64,000 nucleotides of DNA from Bordetella trematum (GCF_900078335.1 NZ_FKBR01000046.1:62001-126000); one strand, 5' to 3'; counted from the first letter of the stretch, positions 36,634 to 46,801 are shown. The notes: a model not told the origin generated them from the sequence alone. Numbers and translations: made by a program.

Positions 36634-36739
36634 GCAAGCCTTCCAGAGAGAGACAGACAACGGGACAGAAGCGCCATCGACAGCGCCTGCCCATTATGCG
36701 ACATCCGCCGCAGCACCTGCCGGCGGCGGCAAAGCGTTG

Positions 36740-37627
36740 TCAGCGCCGCGCCGCGCGCGCGCCGCGCTCCTGGGTGTAGACCGAGAACTGATCGAGCTGG
36801 GCTTCGCTGCGGGCGATTTCCCTGAGGCTGTCGGCGCCGCCATTGGCCAGCAGCAGCGCCACCAGCGTCTGCGCCACCGACAGCGCCGGCACCACCGACG
36901 GAAACAGCGATGGCGTGGCATTGCCCACCACGATCGCCGTCTGTGCCTGGCGCGCCACCGGCGAGAGCACGCTGTCGGTCACCGCGACCACATGCAGCCC
37001 TTGCTGGCGCGCGAACTTCACGGCATTGAGCGTCTCGCGCGCATAGGGGTGATAGCTGAACACCAACAGCGCATCCTGCTCGCCCGCGCGGCGCAGGCCA
37101 TCGGCGAATGCACCGGCGATGCCGGTCAGCAGAGTCGTGTTGTCCATGAACATGGCGCTGGCGTAATGAAAATAGAACGCAGCCGGAAACAGGCTGCGCA
37201 GCCCGGCCACATAGATGCGGCGCGCCTGCGCCAGCACATCGCGCGCCTGCCGGATAACGCCCAGCGTCTCGGGCGTGATCATCTGCGCCAGGTTCTGGCC
37301 ATCGGCGGCCAGCAACTCCTTGGCCAGGGCCTCGGTGGCGTCGCCGCGCTTTTGCAAGGCCGTGGCGCGCTCGGAAAAGGAGCTGCCATCCTGCGCGACC
37401 CATTGACGATAGACATTCCGCAGGGCTTCGTAGCCGTCAAAGCCCAGCTGGCAGGCCAACCGGTGCATGGCGCTGGCCGGCAGGCCCGCGCTGGCCGCGA
37501 TGCTGCGCATGGAATGCAGCGCCATTTCCTTGGGATGATCGATGGCATAGCGCGCGGCGCGCTGCAAGGCGGGCGGCAAGGTCTGATAGCGGTCTTCGAT
37601 CAGTTTGTCGACTGCGCGCTTGTCCAT
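36740..37627 (-). CDS. RpiR-family transcriptional regulator with SIS domain
   Basis: This 295-residue regulator has an N-terminal RpiR helix-turn-helix (about 1-77, including MRSIAASAGLPASAMHRL) and a C-terminal SIS phosphosugar-binding-type domain (about 120-260, with VFSYHPYARETLNAVKFARQ). It lies 24 bases downstream of a class III aminotransferase gene and is probably co-transcribed with it. RpiR members without obvious sugar genes often control amino-acid catabolism. A palindrome in the divergent promoter at 39052-39084 is a candidate binding site. Confidence 0.88.
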   Translation of the reverse strand: MDKRAVDKLIEDRYQTLPPALQRAARYAIDHPKEMALHSMRSIAASAGLPASAMHRLACQLGFDGYEALRNVYRQWVAQDGSSFSERATALQKRGDATEALAKELLAADGQNLAQMITPETLGVIRQARDVLAQARRIYVAGLRSLFPAAFYFHYASAMFMDNTTLLTGIAGAFADGLRRAGEQDALLVFSYHPYARETLNAVKFARQQGLHVVAVTDSVLSPVARQAQTAIVVGNATPSLFPSVVPALSVAQTLVALLLANGGADSLREIARSEAQLDQFSVYTQERGARAARR

Positions 37628-37651
37628 CTGGTGCTTCCGTCGGGCGGGGGG

Positions 37652-39004
37652 TCAGGCGTGCGGCGCCGGCGCGGCGCCCACGCGGGCAATCGCCGCGTCG
37701 ACCGCCTGGCCGAGCAGATCCACGGCCATGTCCAGTTCTTCGCGGCTGGTGATGTAGGGCGGCGCCAGCAGTACGTGGTCGCCCTGTTCGCCATCGATGG
37801 TGCCGCCGCCGGGGTAGCATAACAGGCCACGTGCGGCGCCCTCCTCCTTGATGCGGGCATGCAGTTGCAGGCCCGGCGCGAAGGGCTGCGCGCGGTCGCG
37901 CTCCGCCACCAGCTCGATCGCCTGAAACAGCCCGCGCCCGCGAATGTCGCCCACATGCGGATGCTCGGCGAAGCGTTCGCGCAGGCGCGCCTGCAGATAG
38001 GCGCCCAGCTCGGCCGAGCGCTGCGCCAGGCCATCGCGCACCACGATGCGCTGCACCGCCAGAGCCGCCGCGCACGCCAGCGGATGACCGGCATAGGTGA
38101 AACCATGCTGGAAGGCGCCCGAGCCTTCGGTGACCGTGTTCACCACATGATCCTGCGCCAGCACCGCGGCAATCGGCTGGAATCCGCCGCCCAGGCCCTT
38201 GGCCAGACACAGAATGTCAGGCGTGACACCCTCCTGCTCAAACGCGTGATAGCTGCCGCTGCGGCCCAGGCCGCACATCACTTCGTCCAGGATGAGCAGC
38301 ACGCCGTGACGCTCGCAGACGGCCTTGATCTTGCGGAAGTAGCCCGCCACCGGGGCCACCGCGCCCGCCGTGGCCCCGACGACGGTCTCGGCCAGAAAGG
38401 CCGAGACATTCTGCGGCCCGACACGCAACAGGGTCTGCTCCAGCTCTTGCGCCAGACGGTCGCCGTAGGCGTCGTCGCTCTCCCCGGCCAGTTGGTAGCG
38501 GTAGGCAAAGCAGGGCGAGACGTGACAGCTTTCGACCAGCAGCGGCGCATACAGCGCCCGGCGTCCCTTGTGACCACCCACGGCCAGCGCGCCCAGGGTA
38601 TTGCCGTGGTAGCTCTGGTGACGCGAGATGGTCAGGTAGCGCTGCGGCTGGCCGCGGGCCACCTGGTACTGGCGCGCCAGCTTGAGCGCCGTCTCGACCG
38701 CCTCGGAGCCCCCCGACACGAAATAGGCATTGCCCAGGCCCGCGGGCGACTGCGCCGCCAGCAGATCGGCCAGCGCCTCGGCCGGCGCAGACGTGAACGC
38801 GCCCGTATGGGCGTACTCCAGCCGCTGCAACTGGGCGCTCATGTCGGCAAGCACTTCCGGGTGCACGTGGCCCAGGCAGGAGACAGCGGCCCCGCCCGAG
38901 GCGTCGTAGTAGCGCCGCCCTTCGCGGTCGATCAGAAAGCAGCCCTGCGCCTGCGCGGCCAGCGGCGGTATACGGGCAGGATTGCGGTGGATGATGTGGC
39001 TCAT
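37652..39004 (-). CDS. Class III PLP-dependent aminotransferase
   Basis: This 450-residue fold-type I aminotransferase has the cofactor aspartate (ILDEVMCG, Asp240) and the PLP lysine in LCLAKGLGGG (Lys269). Members move the amino group of omega-amino acids, diamines or similar compounds to a keto acid. The start at ATG 39004 (MSHIIHRNP) fits the family N-terminus; an upstream start at 39070 would run through the operator. It is divergent from a Bug-type binding protein and an M81 protein and is followed by an RpiR regulator. The substrate cannot be assigned. Confidence 0.88.
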   Translation of the reverse strand: MSHIIHRNPARIPPLAAQAQGCFLIDREGRRYYDASGGAAVSCLGHVHPEVLADMSAQLQRLEYAHTGAFTSAPAEALADLLAAQSPAGLGNAYFVSGGSEAVETALKLARQYQVARGQPQRYLTISRHQSYHGNTLGALAVGGHKGRRALYAPLLVESCHVSPCFAYRYQLAGESDDAYGDRLAQELEQTLLRVGPQNVSAFLAETVVGATAGAVAPVAGYFRKIKAVCERHGVLLILDEVMCGLGRSGSYHAFEQEGVTPDILCLAKGLGGGFQPIAAVLAQDHVVNTVTEGSGAFQHGFTYAGHPLACAAALAVQRIVVRDGLAQRSAELGAYLQARLRERFAEHPHVGDIRGRGLFQAIELVAERDRAQPFAPGLQLHARIKEEGAARGLLCYPGGGTIDGEQGDHVLLAPPYITSREELDMAVDLLGQAVDAAIARVGAAPAPHA

Positions 39005-39051
39005 GAGGCAGTCCGAAGGAGGGGACAAATGTTTGACGGAAGACGAAACTA

Positions 39052-39084
39052 GATCGTATGATCCAATCAAATCATAAATAGATC
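39052..39084. promoter_or_regulatory. Palindromic operator between divergent operons
   Basis: GATC, then TATGAT (39057-39062), 8 bases, ATCATA (39071-39076), 4 bases, GATC. The perfect 6-bp arms lie in an AT-rich patch between the aminotransferase and the Bug gene, so binding would control both directions. The neighbouring RpiR protein is the obvious candidate. Confidence 0.5.
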
Positions 39085-39112
39085 AACTGTCCTCAACCGG
39101 AGACTTCCCCCC

Positions 39113-40102
39113 ATGCGCCTTTCCCCCCTCGTTTCCCTGCCGGGCGCCGGATCGCTGCGCGCCGCCTGTGTCCTTGCGCTGGGCCTGTTTGCCGGCAGCG
39201 CCCACGCCTGGCCCGACAAGCCGCTGCGCCTGGTGGTGCCTTTCGCCGCCGGCGGGACCACCGATATGCTGGCCCGACTGGTGGCCGAGGGCATCGGCCC
39301 CGGTCTCGGCCAGCCGGTGGTGGTCGTCAACAAGGGAGGCGCCGGCGGCAACCTGGGCGCCACCGAAGTCGCGCGCGCCAAGCCGGATGGCTATACCCTG
39401 CTGCTGGGCACCCCCGGCACCCAGGTCACCAACCGCCTGGTCTACCAGAACACCGGCTACGACGCCGTCAAAGACTTCACGCCGGTGGCGCATGTGGCCA
39501 ACGTGGCCAATGTGGTGCTGACTTCGCCGGCAACCGGCTTCAAGGACATGGCCGACCTGATCCGCGCCGCCAAGGCGCGCCCCGGCCAGCTCAACTGGGG
39601 CACGCCGGGCATCGGCAGCTCCGGGCATCTGGCCATGGAACTGATTCAGCAGATGGCCGGGATCGAACTGACCCATGTGCCCTATACCGGCGCCAGCCAG
39701 GCGCGCAACGATTTGCTGGCCGGCACCATCGAACTGGGCAGCGACAACCTGCCCACGGCGCTGGGCGCCATCCGCGCCGGCCAGCTCATCGCACTGGGTG
39801 TGAGCAGCAAACAGCCGGATCCCGCCCTGCCCCGGGTCCAGCCCATCGGCGCGACCGTGCCGGGCTACGAACTGAATTCGTGGTTCGTGGTGATGGCGCC
39901 GGCCGGCACGCCGCCCGATGCCGTCGAGCGTCTCAATGGCGCCATCAATCAGTGGCTGCAGCAGGATGCCACCCGTGCCAAACTGACCGAACTGGCCGCC
40001 GTGCCGGTGCCCGGCAGCCCGCAAGCGCTGGGCCAGTTCCTGGCCAGCGAGTCCAGCAAGTACGAAACCCTGACGCGCGCCGCCGGCATCTCCCCCAAAT
40101 GA
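39113..40102 (+). CDS. Bug/TctC-family periplasmic binding protein
   Basis: This 329-residue exported solute-binding protein has a signal peptide cleaved after AHA near residue 32, then the Bug signature WPDKPLRLVVPFAAGGTTDM and, further on, GGAGGNLGATEVARAKPDG. Such proteins bind carboxylates or amides. No TctA/TctB membrane genes are adjacent, so it is an orphan, as is common in Bordetella. Its stop overlaps the ATG of the next gene (ATGA), linking it tightly to the M81 protein. Confidence 0.92.
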   Translation: MRLSPLVSLPGAGSLRAACVLALGLFAGSAHAWPDKPLRLVVPFAAGGTTDMLARLVAEGIGPGLGQPVVVVNKGGAGGNLGATEVARAKPDGYTLLLGTPGTQVTNRLVYQNTGYDAVKDFTPVAHVANVANVVLTSPATGFKDMADLIRAAKARPGQLNWGTPGIGSSGHLAMELIQQMAGIELTHVPYTGASQARNDLLAGTIELGSDNLPTALGAIRAGQLIALGVSSKQPDPALPRVQPIGATVPGYELNSWFVVMAPAGTPPDAVERLNGAINQWLQQDATRAKLTELAAVPVPGSPQALGQFLASESSKYETLTRAAGISPK

Positions 40103-41640
40103 CCCCGCTCTCCTCTCCCATGCCTCCTGTTTCCTCCTGCGGCGCCCGGCGCAAGCGCCTGGCCGTGGCGCGCTTCTGGTTCGAAGGCAATGCCTTCACG
40201 CCCATTCCCTGCACCCTGGCCGACTTTCAGCGCCAGGAGTGGGGTGAAGGCGCGCAGGTGCTGGCCGCGGCACGCGAGACGGCCAGCGAAATGGGCGCGG
40301 TCGAACAGTTCGCGCGCCAGCACCCCGACTGGGACGTCACCGTGCTGCGCTGCGCCGCCGCGCAGCCGGGCGGGCCCATCGAAGACGCTGCCTTCGAGGC
40401 CATCCGGGCCGACATCCTGGCCGGGCTGCAGGCCGGCCAGCAACAAGCCCCCTGGGACGCGATCTATCTGTCGCTGCATGGCGCGGCCATCACCGACGCA
40501 CGCCAGAACCCCGAACTTGAACTGCTGCAGGCGGTGCGCGCCCTGGCGCCGCATACGCCGCTGGGCGCGAGCTTCGATCTGCACGGCAACCTGGGCCCGG
40601 AGATCGCGCCCCTGCTGGATGCAGCGGCCGCCTACAAGACCTACCCGCACATCGATCAGTTCGACACCGCGAGCCGTGTACTCGATCTGCTGGCGGCCAA
40701 TGTGCAGCATGGCGCACGCACCCGGGTCTGGCTGGACAAGCCGGGCCTGCTGCTGTCCAGCTTCAACATGCGCACCCAGGCCGGGCCGATGTGCGAGCTG
40801 CAGCACCTGGCCCGCACGCTCACGCAGGGGCCGATCCGCGATATTTCGGTGTTCGGGGGCTTCCCCTATTCAGACACCGTCAACACCGGCGCCTCGGTCG
40901 TGATCACCGCAGACGATGATGCGACGGGCGAAGCCGCCGCCCGGCAGGCCCTGGCCACCTTGAGCCAGGCGCTGCGCCAGGCCGCGCCCGAGTTTGCCAT
41001 CAGCCTGCCCAGCGCCACCCAGGGTCTGGCACAGGCGCTGGCCCTGCTGGCGCAGGGTCCCGGCCTGATCGCGGTGAACGATCCGGGCGACAACCCCGCC
41101 TCGGGCGGCAGCGGCGACACCACCACGCTGCTGCGGGCCGTGCTCGACACCCCGTTCGACGAACCCTGCGTGGTGGCCAGTTTCGCCGACCCCCAGGCCA
41201 TGCGCGCCGTCGAACAGGCCGGCCCCGGCGCCGAACTCACCCTGTCGCTGGGCGGACGCTACAACCGCGCCTTCGGCGAGCCGGTCACGGTACAGGTGCG
41301 CATCGAGCGCCTGACCGACGGCGATTTCACCAACGTGGGGCCCAAGGAAACCGGCGTGCTGATGCGCTGCGGGCCGACCGCCCTGCTCAGCCTGGTGGCG
41401 CGCCCCAATATCCGCGTCATCCTGACCGAGCATGTGGTCCCGGCCAATGATCCGGGCTTCTTTCTCATGCATGGCATCGACCCGGTCAGGCAACGCCTGC
41501 TTTGCGTCAAGGCCAAGAACCACTTCCGGGCGGCCTTCGGCAGCCTGTGCCGCGCCATCATCGACATCGATGCGCCCGGCCCGGCTGCGCTCGACCTGTC
41601 GTTGCTGCCATTCCGGCACGCGCGCGCCCAGGCCGTCTGA
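40099..41640 (+). CDS. M81 family (MlrC-like) metallopeptidase
   Basis: This 513-residue protein is of the MlrC family, named for microcystin degradation, whose members are zinc hydrolases acting on amide bonds. Key segments are SLHGAAIT, the metal-site motif GASFDLHGNLG, TYPHIDQFDT and, in the C-terminal half, AVNDPGDNPASGGSGDTTTL. There is no signal peptide. Its ATG overlaps the upstream Bug gene stop by 4 bases, so the binding protein probably delivers the substrate or its precursor. In this context it is likely a small amide or hydantoin-like hydrolase rather than a toxin-degrading enzyme. Confidence 0.85.
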   Translation: MTPLSSPMPPVSSCGARRKRLAVARFWFEGNAFTPIPCTLADFQRQEWGEGAQVLAAARETASEMGAVEQFARQHPDWDVTVLRCAAAQPGGPIEDAAFEAIRADILAGLQAGQQQAPWDAIYLSLHGAAITDARQNPELELLQAVRALAPHTPLGASFDLHGNLGPEIAPLLDAAAAYKTYPHIDQFDTASRVLDLLAANVQHGARTRVWLDKPGLLLSSFNMRTQAGPMCELQHLARTLTQGPIRDISVFGGFPYSDTVNTGASVVITADDDATGEAAARQALATLSQALRQAAPEFAISLPSATQGLAQALALLAQGPGLIAVNDPGDNPASGGSGDTTTLLRAVLDTPFDEPCVVASFADPQAMRAVEQAGPGAELTLSLGGRYNRAFGEPVTVQVRIERLTDGDFTNVGPKETGVLMRCGPTALLSLVARPNIRVILTEHVVPANDPGFFLMHGIDPVRQRLLCVKAKNHFRAAFGSLCRAIIDIDAPGPAALDLSLLPFRHARAQAV

Positions 41641-41645
41641 AACAA

Positions 41646-41673
41646 GACGGGCCCGCCATGCGGCGGGCCCGTC
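41646..41673. terminator. Strong hairpin between convergent genes
   Basis: A perfect 12-bp stem GACGGGCCCGCC/GGCGGGCCCGTC with a four-base loop lies between the M81 gene and the convergent aminotransferase. No T-run follows; it probably ends transcription or protects both 3' ends. Confidence 0.55.
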
Positions 41674-41692
41674 GTCCTCGCGTCAACGCGGA

Positions 41693-42553
41693 TCAGAGCG
41701 CCGTTGCCATGGCATGACGCAGGTAGAGCGTGCGCAAGGCCGCGCACACCGGACCGGGCTTGCCGCCGGCCACCGGCTGATCATCGATGGCGATGACCGG
41801 CAGCACGAAATGCAGCGCCGAGGTCAGGATCACCTCGCGCGCCTGCATGCACTCCTGCAGGGTGAACGTGCGTTCGACCACTTTCATATTGCGCTCGGCG
41901 GCCAGCGCCAACACCGCCGCGCGTGTGCAGCCGGGCAGGATATCGTTGGACAGCGGCCGCACCACGATCTCGTCGGCATCGTTGACCAGCAGGGCGCTGG
42001 ACGACGATCCCTCCGTGACCACGCCCTGGGCGTCGACCATCAGGGCCTCGAAGGCGCCGCTGGACTGCGCCGCCTGCTTGGCCAGCACCTGCGCCAGCAG
42101 GGACACGCTCTTGATGTCGCGCCGCGCCCAGCGCAGATCCGGCACGCTGGCAACGCGCACGCCGCTGTCGGCCAGCGGATTGACGCTCAGGACCTTCTCG
42201 GCCGTGAACATCATCACCGTCGGCTCGACGCCCTTGGGGAAGGCGAAATCGCGCTTGGTGTCCGCGCCCCGGGTGATCTGCAGATAGATCGACCCTTCAC
42301 GCAGGGCCGAACGCCTGATGAGCTCGCGGCAGACTTCCAGCAGACGCTCGCGCGGCAGCGGATTGGCGATGCCGATCTCGGCCAGGCTGCGCGCCAGGCG
42401 CGCGGCATGGCGCTCGAACTCCAGCAGCAGGCCGTCCATCACCGCGACGACCTCATAGACACCATCACCGAACAAAAAGCCCCGGTCCATGGCCGGAATG
42501 CTCGCCTGCTCGGCAGGCACGAAATTACCGTTGATATAGCAAAGGGAAGACAT
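41693..42553 (-). CDS. Class IV aminotransferase, D-amino acid transaminase-like
   Basis: This 286-residue fold-type IV PLP enzyme has the catalytic lysine Lys148 in RRDIKSVSLLAQVLAKQAA, the acidic residue in VVTEGSSSSALLV and the phosphate-binding region NDILPGCTRAAVL. The RRDIKS pattern is typical of D-amino acid transaminases, though branched-chain aminotransferases and aminodeoxychorismate lyases are relatives. ATG 42553 is used; a TTG three codons upstream is possible. It is the last gene of the five-gene ABC transporter operon, 33 bases after the ATPase gene. Confidence 0.85.
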   Translation of the reverse strand: MSSLCYINGNFVPAEQASIPAMDRGFLFGDGVYEVVAVMDGLLLEFERHAARLARSLAEIGIANPLPRERLLEVCRELIRRSALREGSIYLQITRGADTKRDFAFPKGVEPTVMMFTAEKVLSVNPLADSGVRVASVPDLRWARRDIKSVSLLAQVLAKQAAQSSGAFEALMVDAQGVVTEGSSSSALLVNDADEIVVRPLSNDILPGCTRAAVLALAAERNMKVVERTFTLQECMQAREVILTSALHFVLPVIAIDDQPVAGGKPGPVCAALRTLYLRHAMATAL

Positions 42554-42586
42554 GGAAGGCAACCGCCTGGTGGTAAGTAAGCGTAG

Positions 42587-43315
<729 letters not shown>

Positions 43316-43348
43316 TGCAAGGACTCCAAATTTTTATCCGGCAGGCGC

Positions 43349-44032
43349 TCAGGCGCCCAGGCGCGCGCGCAGCACGCGCACCCCGCGCGAAGCGGTAAAA
43401 GAGATCACGAAGAACACCAGCGCCACCACCACATACATCTCGACCAGGCGGTTGTCGCGTTGTGCGATCTTGGTCGCCGCGCCCAGGAAGTCCGGCAGCG
43501 ACAGCACGTACACCAGCGCGGTTTCCTGGAAGATCACGATGATCTGGGTCAGCAGCACCGGCAGCATGTTGCGCAGCGCCTGCGGCAGCACCACCTTGCG
43601 CAGGGCCTGGGCGTGGGTCAGCCCCAGCGCGCAGGCGGCCGCATACTGGCCATGGCCCACGCTGCCGATCCCGGCGCGGATGATCTCGGAGAAATACGCG
43701 GCCTCGAACAGAATGAAGGTCACGAAGGCCGAGCCCATCGCGCCCAGCACGATGGGGCGCTCGGCCTGCATGACCCACTGCAGCAGATACGGCAGGATGA
43801 AGTAGATCAGAAAGATCACCAGCACCAGCGGCAACGAGCGGAACAAGTTGACGTAGATGGTGGCCGGCCAGGCAACCCAGCGGCTGCCGTACAGGCGCGC
43901 AACGGCCAGCAGCGCACCCAGCGCCATGCCGCCGACGGCCGAGGAGGCCGTCAGCAGCAGGCTGAATTTCAGGCCGGTGAACAACAGGTAGGGCAGCGCG
44001 TCGATGACGGCCTGATAATCGAACCCGCTCAT
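43349..44032 (-). CDS. Polar amino acid ABC permease (GltK type)
   Basis: This 227-residue inner-membrane permease has about five transmembrane helices and the EAA coupling motif EAAYFSEIIRAGIGSVGHGQ that contacts the ATPase. The ATG overlaps the stop of the upstream permease gene by 4 bases, giving coupled translation of the two membrane subunits. Confidence 0.93.
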   Translation of the reverse strand: MSGFDYQAVIDALPYLLFTGLKFSLLLTASSAVGGMALGALLAVARLYGSRWVAWPATIYVNLFRSLPLVLVIFLIYFILPYLLQWVMQAERPIVLGAMGSAFVTFILFEAAYFSEIIRAGIGSVGHGQYAAACALGLTHAQALRKVVLPQALRNMLPVLLTQIIVIFQETALVYVLSLPDFLGAATKIAQRDNRLVEMYVVVALVFFVISFTASRGVRVLRARLGA

Positions 44033-44769
44033 GCGCGTCCTCCTTTGATGGTACGGCCGGGGATGGCGACCCAGCGCTCCAGCGCGCGCATGGCGACGAT
44101 GACAATCAGGTTCAGCACCAGATAGGCCACGGTAGCCGTCAGGAATGCCTCGAACACCTGAAAGGAGAACTCCTGCATGGCGTGGGCCTGAGCAGTCAGG
44201 TCAGCCAGGCCGATGGTCAAGGCCACCGACGTATTCTTGATGGTGTTCAGGCAATCCGACGTCATGGTGGGCAGCACCATGCGCAAGGCATTGGGCAGCA
44301 GCACATGGCGGTAGAGCTGCGGCAGGCGCATGCCCAGCGCCAGCCCGGCCTGGCGCTGCCCCTTGGGCAGGGCCTCGATGCCGGCGCGCAACTGCTCGCC
44401 GATACGTGCCGACATGTAGACGCCGATCGACAGGGCGGCGGTATAGAACGAGCCCTCGGGCAACTGCTTGATCCAGTCGCCCCAGGACGTGGGCAGCAAC
44501 TCGGGCACCACGAAGTACCAGAGGAACATCTGCACGATGAGCGGAATGTTGCGGAACACTTCCACATAGACTGCGCCCAGGCTGCGTACGAAGGCCGACG
44601 GCAGCGTGCGCGCCACGCCGACGGCCAGCCCCAGGCCCAGGGCCAGCACCCAGGCCAGTCCGGCCGTCTTGACCGTGATGGTCAGACCGTCGAGCAGCAT
44701 CTGCAGGTAGGTCTGCCCGCCATCCGGCGAGGGCTCCAGCAGGACGCCCCAATTCCATTGATATCCCAT
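44029..44769 (-). CDS. Polar amino acid ABC permease (GltJ type)
   Basis: This 246-residue permease begins with the GltJ-like WNWGVLLEPSPDGGQTYL and has the EAA-type loop SARIGEQLRAGIEALPKGQR. It forms the transmembrane channel with the second permease. It lies 78 bases downstream of the binding-protein gene, a gap often holding an mRNA-stabilising hairpin to allow excess binding protein; no strong one is evident here. Confidence 0.93.
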   Translation of the reverse strand: MGYQWNWGVLLEPSPDGGQTYLQMLLDGLTITVKTAGLAWVLALGLGLAVGVARTLPSAFVRSLGAVYVEVFRNIPLIVQMFLWYFVVPELLPTSWGDWIKQLPEGSFYTAALSIGVYMSARIGEQLRAGIEALPKGQRQAGLALGMRLPQLYRHVLLPNALRMVLPTMTSDCLNTIKNTSVALTIGLADLTAQAHAMQEFSFQVFEAFLTATVAYLVLNLIVIVAMRALERWVAIPGRTIKGGRA

Positions 44770-44847
44770 GGTGTATCTCTGAATGCAGGCCGCCGGCCGT
44801 CCGCAGCCAGGCTGGCTGCGGCCGACGTGGCGGCGAAAAGCAATGAC

Positions 44848-45756
44848 TTACTGATAGTCGGCGACGTCGCCCGAATCGGTCGGCTTGGCGACCACGCGCT
44901 TGAGCGCATCGCTCATTTCGACGTTCAGGTTGATGCCCTTGGGCGGCAGTTCGCTCTGGTACCAGCGCTTGTAGAGCTGCTCGAACTCACCGCTGGCGTA
45001 CAAGGCCTTGATCGTGTCATCGACCACGGTCTTGAACTGCGGGTCATCGCGACGCAGCATGATGGCGTAGGGTTCGATCGACAACGATTCGCCGGACACC
45101 TGATAGCGACTCGGATCCTTGGCATTGGCCGCCAGGCCGTAGAGCAGGATGTCATCCATGATGAAGGCGGCCGCGCGGCCGGTATCCACCATCAGGAACC
45201 CTTCGGCGTGTTCCTTGACCGGCACCACTTTCATGCCCAGGTTGCGAGCCTCGTTCAGCTCATTGGCCTGACGGATGTTGGCCGTGCCCGAGGTCGAGGC
45301 CACGGTCTTGCCCTTCAGGTCGTCGACGGTCTTCAGGTCGGCCGACTTCAGGCTGATGAAGCGATTGCCCGTCACGAAGGTCGTCACCGAGAAGGCCACC
45401 TGTTTCTGGCGATCCGGGGTGTTGGACGTGGAGGCGCACTCCAGGTCGATGGTGCCGTTGGCCATCAGCGGAATGCGGGTGGCCGAGGTCACCGGCAGGT
45501 ACTTCACCTGGATGTCATCGCGCTTGAGCTTGGCCTTGACCGCATCGACGATGCGCGTGCAGATGTCGATCGAGTACCCGATCGGCTTCTGATTGGCGTC
45601 GTAATACGAAAACGGAATCGACGTCTCGCGATGGCCGATGGTGATGCTGCCGTTCTCGGCCACTTTCTTGAGCGTGCCTTCCAGATCGGCCGCGCCGGCC
45701 GTGCCCACGGATGCCAGGCCGATGGCCAGGGCGAGCGTATTGAACACACGTTTCAT
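44848..45756 (-). CDS. Glutamate/aspartate-type periplasmic binding protein
   Basis: This 302-residue exported protein has a signal peptide cleaved after AGA near residue 22 and reads like GltI: GTLKKVAENGSITIGHRETS, MANGTIDLECASTSNTPDRQ and GRAAAFIMDDILLYGL. By family it captures L-glutamate/L-aspartate or related acidic amino acids for the downstream permeases. The ATG follows AAGGAGACAC. A LysR regulator gene lies 81 bases upstream in the same direction. Confidence 0.93.
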   Translation of the reverse strand: MKRVFNTLALAIGLASVGTAGAADLEGTLKKVAENGSITIGHRETSIPFSYYDANQKPIGYSIDICTRIVDAVKAKLKRDDIQVKYLPVTSATRIPLMANGTIDLECASTSNTPDRQKQVAFSVTTFVTGNRFISLKSADLKTVDDLKGKTVASTSGTANIRQANELNEARNLGMKVVPVKEHAEGFLMVDTGRAAAFIMDDILLYGLAANAKDPSRYQVSGESLSIEPYAIMLRRDDPQFKTVVDDTIKALYASGEFEQLYKRWYQSELPPKGINLNVEMSDALKRVVAKPTDSGDVADYQ

Positions 45757-45837
45757 GTGCTGTGTCTCCTTGATCGCTATTGTTATGAACTACGTTGAAA
45801 AACCGCCGTACCGGAACACACCGGAGCGGCGCGGGCT

Positions 45838-46737
45838 TCAGCCGCCCCCGAACAATTCGAAGACGCGCTGCACGGCGGCCTGAACCGGCCCCTGACGCCG
45901 TGCATACATACAGATTTCCATCGGGATGTCGCAGCGGGCATCGGCGACCGCCACGATCTCGCCGGCCTCCACGGCCGCCCGGGCCGTCGACTCCGGCAAC
46001 CAGGCCAGGCCGATGCCGCCGCGCACCAGATCGCGGGTGCCATCGACAAAGTCGGTGTCGCAGGTACGCCGCAGCGCCGGGCTGCGCAGCACCGGCCCGC
46101 AGTACACCTCGATCAGGCGGCGGAAATAGGCCCCCTGGGCATACGACACATAGGGGTAACGCGCCGTGGCGGCCTCATCGGCCAGATCGGCGGCGTCAAA
46201 CGCCATGCCGGCCGGCCGGTACAGCCGCATCGCATCGGCCTCCACCTTGACGCGCATGTAGAGCTGGGGATCGAGCTGGATGTCCTCGACCGCATGGCGA
46301 AACGACACCAGCAGATCCACCACGCCGGCCGACAGCCATTCCACCGAGTCGTGCACGTTGCCCACATGCAGGCGCAGGGCATCGGCGCCGCTCACCGCGC
46401 GCCAGGCGTCACACCAGCGCGGAAAGCGCGAGGTCGCCAGGCAATGCGGCATGGCCACCCGCAGCACCACGCTGTCATGGCCGGTCGCGCCGGCCTCGCC
46501 GCGGGCATCCACCACCTTGCGCACGATTTCGGCGGCCGAGGCGCGGAACTGCTCGCCGGCGGCGGTCAGGCGGGTCGGAAAGCAGCTGCGATCGATCAAC
46601 GGCGTGCCGACCCAGGTTTCCAGGGACTGGATGCGGCGGCTGAAGGCAGACTGCGACACGTTGCGCAGCTCGGCTGCCGTCGTGAACTGGCGGCACTCCG
46701 CCAGCGTCAAAAAGTCCTGAAACCACCGAATATCCAT
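45838..46737 (-). CDS. LysR-family transcriptional regulator
   Basis: This 299-residue LysR protein has the N-terminal helix-turn-helix FLTLAECRQFTTAAELRNVS and SQSAFSRRIQSLETWVG, and a periplasmic-binding-like effector domain from about residue 90. ATG 46737 (MDIRWFQDF) is chosen because AGGTG lies 6 bases before it; GTG and ATG codons 6-9 bases upstream are alternatives. It precedes the Glu/Asp-type transporter operon on the same strand and probably controls it. The 176-base upstream gap contains two palindromes. Confidence 0.9.
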   Translation of the reverse strand: MDIRWFQDFLTLAECRQFTTAAELRNVSQSAFSRRIQSLETWVGTPLIDRSCFPTRLTAAGEQFRASAAEIVRKVVDARGEAGATGHDSVVLRVAMPHCLATSRFPRWCDAWRAVSGADALRLHVGNVHDSVEWLSAGVVDLLVSFRHAVEDIQLDPQLYMRVKVEADAMRLYRPAGMAFDAADLADEAATARYPYVSYAQGAYFRRLIEVYCGPVLRSPALRRTCDTDFVDGTRDLVRGGIGLAWLPESTARAAVEAGEIVAVADARCDIPMEICMYARRQGPVQAAVQRVFELFGGG

Positions 46738-46801
46738 ACCCATCACCTAACGCTGTGGCGCCTTTGGCACCCTGCGGCGAAGTATAGGGAGCCGGCTTCG
46801 G

